The notes under the pieces are model-generated. The model was given only the letters and a program-made list of their open reading frames with translations, did no database searches and was not told the DNA's origin. DNA of 8,576 nucleotides from Nitrosotalea sp. (GTDB lineage Archaea; Thermoproteota; Nitrososphaeria; Nitrososphaerales; Nitrosopumilaceae): positions 1 to 8,576 of the forward strand of contig JAJPEA010000082.1 in assembly GCA_023252335.1 (NCBI GenBank), written 5' to 3'. Position 1 is the first letter of the stretch; each line of letters opens with the position of its first letter. Shown here in pieces: positions 5,428 through 8,576 of this stretch. The translations under genes and the position numbers were made by a program.

Positions 5428-7005
5428 ATGGTAAAAAAATCAATCAAGACTGATTCTAATATTACTGTAAAACGATTCTATGATTCAAAGGTAAAACCAA
5501 AAAGCAAGACAGAAGAACCTGGAAAACACCCTTACACAAGAGGAATCCATCCTGGAATGTACCGAGACAGGCTCTGGACAATGAGACAATACACTGGTTT
5601 TGGCACTGCCGAGCAAACAAATCAGAGATTCAAGTATTTGCTTGAGCGGGGCCAGACCGGACTTTCAATGGCATTTGACCTGCCAACACAGATTGGCTAT
5701 GATGCCGATGATTCGCATGCAGAAGGCGAAGTAGGAAAGGTGGGTGTATCCATTACCTCACTCAAAGACATGATGAAGTGCTTTAACGGAATTCCACTTG
5801 ACAAGGTGAGCACATCTATGACAATCAATTCTACTGCATCTACATTGCTTGCATTGTATATTGCAACAGGGGAAAAGCAAGGAGTAGACAGCAAACAATT
5901 GCGAGGAACTACACAAAACGATATACTAAAAGAATACATTGCAAGAAACACGTACATCTATCCACCACGTCCGTCTATGAGATTGATTGGTGACATGATT
6001 GAATATTGCTCAAAAAAAGTTCCTCAATGGTATCCAATATCAATATCAGGTTATCACATGAGAGAAGCAGGATGCAATGCAATACAAGAAGTTGCGTTCA
6101 CACTTGCAAATGCGATAGAATACATCGAGACATGTGTTGACAGGGGATTGAAAATTGATAGCTTTGCACCACGACTATCATTTTTCTTTTGCTGTACTAG
6201 TGAGTTTTTAGAAGAGATTGCAAAATTCCGTGCTGCAAGAAGAATCTATGCAAAAATACTGAAGGATAGATTCCATGCAAAAGACAAGAGGTCCATCCAG
6301 TTAAAGTTCCATGTCCAGACAAGTGGCGAGTCCCTTACAGCCCAGCAGCCTGACAATAACATTGTCCGTGTTGCAATACAATCAATGGCTGCAGTTCTTG
6401 GAGGATGCCAATCACTACATACAAATTCAAAAGACGAGGCACTTGCGCTGCCAACTGAAGCTGCTGTAAAAATTGCACTACGAACCCAGCAGATTGTGGG
6501 CCATGAAAGCGGAATTACAAAGACAGTTGATCCTCTTGCTGGCTCGTACTATGTGGAAAATCTAACTGATACCATAGAAGCCGAGGCAAACAAGTACCTC
6601 AAGAAAATAGACCGGATGGGAGGCTCTCTTGTTGGAATTGAGCGAGGCTTTTTCCAATCAGAAATCAGACAAAATGCATATCGTCTCAAGCAGGAAATTG
6701 ACGGCGGAGACCGGGTTATAGTTGGTGTCAACAAGTTTACCGATACTACAAAGGACAAACCAGATATCATGAAAATTGATGGCAGTATCCAGACACAACA
6801 AATGGCAAATCTAAAAGAGCTTCGCAGTACTCGTGATAATATCAAAGTCGAGCATGCCCTTGAGAAGATGAAGAGTGCGGCAGACAAGAATGAAAATCTC
6901 ATGCCGTATATCTTGGATGCAGTAAACAACTATGCCACGCTAGGCGAGATTAGCAATACATTCCGTGAAGTCTTTGGAATTTACCAGCCAAAGGAGACAT
7001 TCTAG
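5428..7005 (+). CDS. mcmA1: Methylmalonyl-CoA mutase large (catalytic) subunit (525 aa)
   Basis: This subunit carries the TIM-barrel catalytic domain that interconverts (R)-methylmalonyl-CoA and succinyl-CoA; in thaumarchaea this is a step of the 3-hydroxypropionate/4-hydroxybutyrate cycle. Family motifs appear in order: YTRGIHPGMYRDRLWTMRQY (36-55), FGTAEQTNQRFKYLL, NTYIYPPRPSMR (174-185), SISGYHMREAG (205-215), FHVQTSG (294-300), QSLHTNSKDEALALPTE (328-344) and DPLAGSYYVE (368-377). Tyr55 in RQYTGF matches the Tyr that marks methylmalonyl-CoA mutases; isobutyryl-CoA mutases have Phe and 2-hydroxyisobutyryl-CoA mutases Ile. The protein ends at about 525 residues, without the C-terminal cobalamin-binding domain and its DxHxxG motif. 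It must therefore pair with a separate small subunit encoded elsewhere. Its ATG is 1 nt after the meaB stop, and 1 nt separates its stop from the epimerase start. Confidence 0.95.
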   Translation: MVKKSIKTDSNITVKRFYDSKVKPKSKTEEPGKHPYTRGIHPGMYRDRLWTMRQYTGFGTAEQTNQRFKYLLERGQTGLSMAFDLPTQIGYDADDSHAEGEVGKVGVSITSLKDMMKCFNGIPLDKVSTSMTINSTASTLLALYIATGEKQGVDSKQLRGTTQNDILKEYIARNTYIYPPRPSMRLIGDMIEYCSKKVPQWYPISISGYHMREAGCNAIQEVAFTLANAIEYIETCVDRGLKIDSFAPRLSFFFCCTSEFLEEIAKFRAARRIYAKILKDRFHAKDKRSIQLKFHVQTSGESLTAQQPDNNIVRVAIQSMAAVLGGCQSLHTNSKDEALALPTEAAVKIALRTQQIVGHESGITKTVDPLAGSYYVENLTDTIEAEANKYLKKIDRMGGSLVGIERGFFQSEIRQNAYRLKQEIDGGDRVIVGVNKFTDTTKDKPDIMKIDGSIQTQQMANLKELRSTRDNIKVEHALEKMKSAADKNENLMPYILDAVNNYATLGEISNTFREVFGIYQPKETF

Positions 7006-7006
7006 G

Positions 7007-7405
7007 ATGCGACTAGATCACGTTGCAATTGCAGTAAACAACTTGGATGAGGCAGTAAAGCAATACAAGGAAGCCTTGGGGGTCCACGAAGTAGAAATTG
7101 AGAATGTCGAATCAGAAGGAGTCCGAGTTGCAATATTGCATCTAAATAATTCCAGGATAGAACTCATGGAGGCTACAAAGGATACAAGCCCTATCAAGAA
7201 ATTCTTGACAACAAAAGGTGAAGGGCTGCATCATATCGCACTTGAGACAGACGGCATTGAAAAAGAAGTTGACAGGATGAAAGTGTGTGGGATACAATTT
7301 CTTGGTGAAATTAGACCTGGTTCGCGTGGAACAAAAATAATATTCATGCACCCAAAATCATTGCATGGTGTGTTGGCAGAGCTTTGCTCACATCCAAAAT
7401 CTTGA
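7007..7405 (+). CDS. mce: Methylmalonyl-CoA epimerase (132 aa)
   Basis: This vicinal-oxygen-chelate (glyoxalase-fold) enzyme converts (S)- to (R)-methylmalonyl-CoA, the form used by the mutase encoded just upstream. Two beta-alpha-beta-beta-beta modules are visible: DHVAIAVNNLDEAV at the start and GLHHIALETDGIEKEV at 73-87. The likely metal ligands are His5, Glu52 (in IELME, where many homologues have Gln), His76 and Glu125 (in GVLAEL). GSRGTKIIFMHP (106-116) is typical of the family's C-terminal half. The start is ATG 7007, 1 nt after the mutase stop. A GTG further upstream (6965) would overlap the mutase by 41 nt and add residues the family lacks. Length is normal for archaeal members. It is the last gene of the operon, convergent with the surface-protein gene. 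Confidence 0.93.
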   Translation: MRLDHVAIAVNNLDEAVKQYKEALGVHEVEIENVESEGVRVAILHLNNSRIELMEATKDTSPIKKFLTTKGEGLHHIALETDGIEKEVDRMKVCGIQFLGEIRPGSRGTKIIFMHPKSLHGVLAELCSHPKS

Positions 7406-7410
7406 TGGTG

Positions 7411-7445
7411 CAATACAAAAAATATTGAAATTTTAATTCTTATTC
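7411..7445 (+). terminator. Probable terminator of the mutase operon
   Basis: CAATA (7411-7415) and TATTG (7423-7427) can pair around a 7-nt loop, followed by T-rich DNA (AAATTTTAATTCTTATTC) to 7445. On the minus strand the same place reads as a T6 run (ATATTTTTTG), so it could also stop the convergent surface-protein transcript. The rest of the 111-nt gap to 7516 is AT-rich with nothing else recognisable. Confidence 0.4.
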
Positions 7446-7516
7446 AAATAACTTCTAATGAGACTTTACTGTTATACTTGCATGATTTTAGTAGAATAAA
7501 TTCAACTAGGCACTAC

Positions 7517-8576
7517 TCATCTTACAGCGTTAATCTCAACTGCAGCATCATCATACAAGTCACCACTGCTTGCAGTCCAACTACATGTCACCGTTCCTGG
7601 TGTGGGCACCAACATAGAACTTGATGCTCCGGTGATTTGATTTGGCACGTTTACATCCCATTGCTGTGTGCATGTCGGAGAAGAAAGTGTAGAGCCACCA
7701 TAGATTGATGGTAGGTCAAGTACCCAATCGTTTGCATACTTGGTTGTTAACGATATGTTTGGACTGTTGGGATTCACATTGTGTTTTACAACGTGTGTTG
7801 GTATTGGAAGAGTCTGGTTTACACCAGAGAAAGAGTATGCGCCAACTACAGCTTGCGTTGGACCGTTCATTGTAACTGTGATATCCCCTGAACCGGTTGG
7901 ATTTGTAAGATACCAAAACTCGGCGTCATTGTTGTAAAACGAGTATGCGGCCCTTGACAAAAGCACTCCTCCAAAGGTAACTGAGGTGACATTGTTGTTG
8001 TTTGCGCTAACCCCGACCAACAGAAGCTGGTTGCTGCCAGTTCCCGCATTAAAGCCTGACAGTGTCATCTGGTTTGATGAGGATGTTGTTCCCGAGGTTG
8101 ACTGGACGTTTCCTAGTGCGATGCTTCCTCCTGTGATGGAGAGTAGAGGAGTTGTTGCAGAGGCAATGTTGGAGCGGTAGCTAGAGCCTACCGAGTTTAG
8201 GGCAAACACTCTGTAATAGTACGTGGTGCTTGGTGATAGTCCGGTATCAGAATGTGTAGTACTGGTATTTCCAGTATTCTTTACTATTGTAGTCCAGGTG
8301 GTCCCGTCAGTAGAGCTTTGGATCCTGTATCCTGTGATGGGTGATCCTCCATCACTTGATGGCGCATTCCATCTCAGGTCAATCTCCGATGGTGAGACTG
8401 CAGTTGCGGTGAGGTTTGAGGGATGTGTTGGAATTGTTGCATACACTGCAGTTATGGATTGGTCTGATGTAATTGATATTGTACGGTTTGCATCTGTGGA
8501 GCTTGTGTCAAGCCAGTGGTTGAACTTGTATTTGATAGAGTTTCCAACATGTACTGTATAGGTCTGGCCATTGCCA
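7517..8576 (-). CDS. Large secreted/surface protein, C-terminal part with FN3 domain (352 aa visible, 5' end beyond the window)
   Basis: The frame ends with TGA at 7517-7519 and stays open to the right edge, so the GTG at 8446 is an internal codon. Visible residues 1-45 end a beta-rich repeat (KFNHWLDTSSTDANRT...ITAVY) of a kind seen in archaeal extracellular proteins. Residues about 52-143 are a fibronectin type III domain: PSNLTATAV, the conserved Trp in DLRWNAP, GGSPITGYRI, then TTYYYRVFALNSVGSS. After a Thr/Ser linker, residues about 147-352 form a second beta-sandwich module with LLLVGVS, VTSVTFGG, EFWYLTNPTGSGDITVT and GAYSFSGVNQ. The composition is rich in Ser, Thr, Asn and Gly and poor in Lys, as in exported, probably glycosylated proteins. 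No C-terminal membrane anchor is present. The signal peptide would be outside the window. The likely role is adhesion or cell envelope; no catalytic site is seen. Confidence 0.88.
   Translation of the reverse strand, partial: GNGQTYTVHVGNSIKYKFNHWLDTSSTDANRTISITSDQSITAVYATIPTHPSNLTATAVSPSEIDLRWNAPSSDGGSPITGYRIQSSTDGTTWTTIVKNTGNTSTTHSDTGLSPSTTYYYRVFALNSVGSSYRSNIASATTPLLSITGGSIALGNVQSTSGTTSSSNQMTLSGFNAGTGSNQLLLVGVSANNNNVTSVTFGGVLLSRAAYSFYNNDAEFWYLTNPTGSGDITVTMNGPTQAVVGAYSFSGVNQTLPIPTHVVKHNVNPNSPNISLTTKYANDWVLDLPSIYGGSTLSSPTCTQQWDVNVPNQITGASSSMLVPTPGTVTCSWTASSGDLYDDAAVEINAVR

Noticed and set aside
6965..7006. GTG-initiated extension of the epimerase into the mutase gene
   Set aside because: It would overlap the mutase coding region. 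The ATG at 7007 gives the standard glyoxalase-fold start.
8223..8561. Plus-strand ORF of 112 codons, and similar ones at 7740-7937 and 7986-8180
   Set aside because: They are antisense shadows of the FN3 surface-protein frame, with no domain pattern of their own.
1..8576. tRNA, rRNA, CRISPR arrays, transposases or integrases
   Set aside because: I looked on both strands and found no cloverleaf-like segment, no regularly spaced repeats and no recombinase motif.

Overview
The window looks like a piece of a chromosome from an ammonia-oxidising thaumarchaeon (Nitrososphaerota; Nitrosopumilus/Nitrosotenuis-like). Three things point there. A tight meaB - methylmalonyl-CoA mutase large subunit - methylmalonyl-CoA epimerase cluster fits the 3-hydroxypropionate/4-hydroxybutyrate carbon-fixation cycle. 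Several genes have an A/T-rich TATA-like box centred about 25-28 nt before the start codon, as expected for archaeal, largely leaderless transcripts. The two-component proteins and small helical proteins also have a thaumarchaeal flavour. GC content is moderate (around 40% by eye). The species assignment is inference.

Left part (1-2097) is a patchwork of small genes. It holds the N-terminal part of a CheY-like response regulator (minus strand, running off the left edge) and a 54-residue zinc-finger protein of HIT type (minus). It also holds a 125-residue helical protein (plus), an 80-residue helical protein (minus), a possible 41-residue ORF (minus) and a 95-residue protein with a GTG start (minus). 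The 125- and 95-residue proteins appear to be distant relatives of each other. The gaps contain two good inverted repeats (324-353 and 726-740) that look like operators.

Middle part: 2098-4371 encodes a large membrane histidine kinase with about eight transmembrane segments, HAMP, PAS, HisKA and HATPase domains. A hairpin at 4394-4426 separates it from the metabolic operon. In that operon (4512-7405), the MeaB GTPase chaperone, the mutase large subunit and the epimerase are spaced by one nucleotide each, so they are almost certainly co-transcribed. The epimerase makes (R)-methylmalonyl-CoA, the mutase converts it to succinyl-CoA, and MeaB protects and loads the B12 cofactor. The separate cobalamin-binding small subunit that this mutase needs is not in the window.

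Right part: 7517-8576 (minus) is the C-terminal 352 residues of a large secreted or surface protein, with an FN3 domain followed by a second beta-sandwich module. It is convergent with the mutase operon, and its start lies beyond the right edge.

No tRNA, rRNA, CRISPR array, insertion sequence or integrase was seen.
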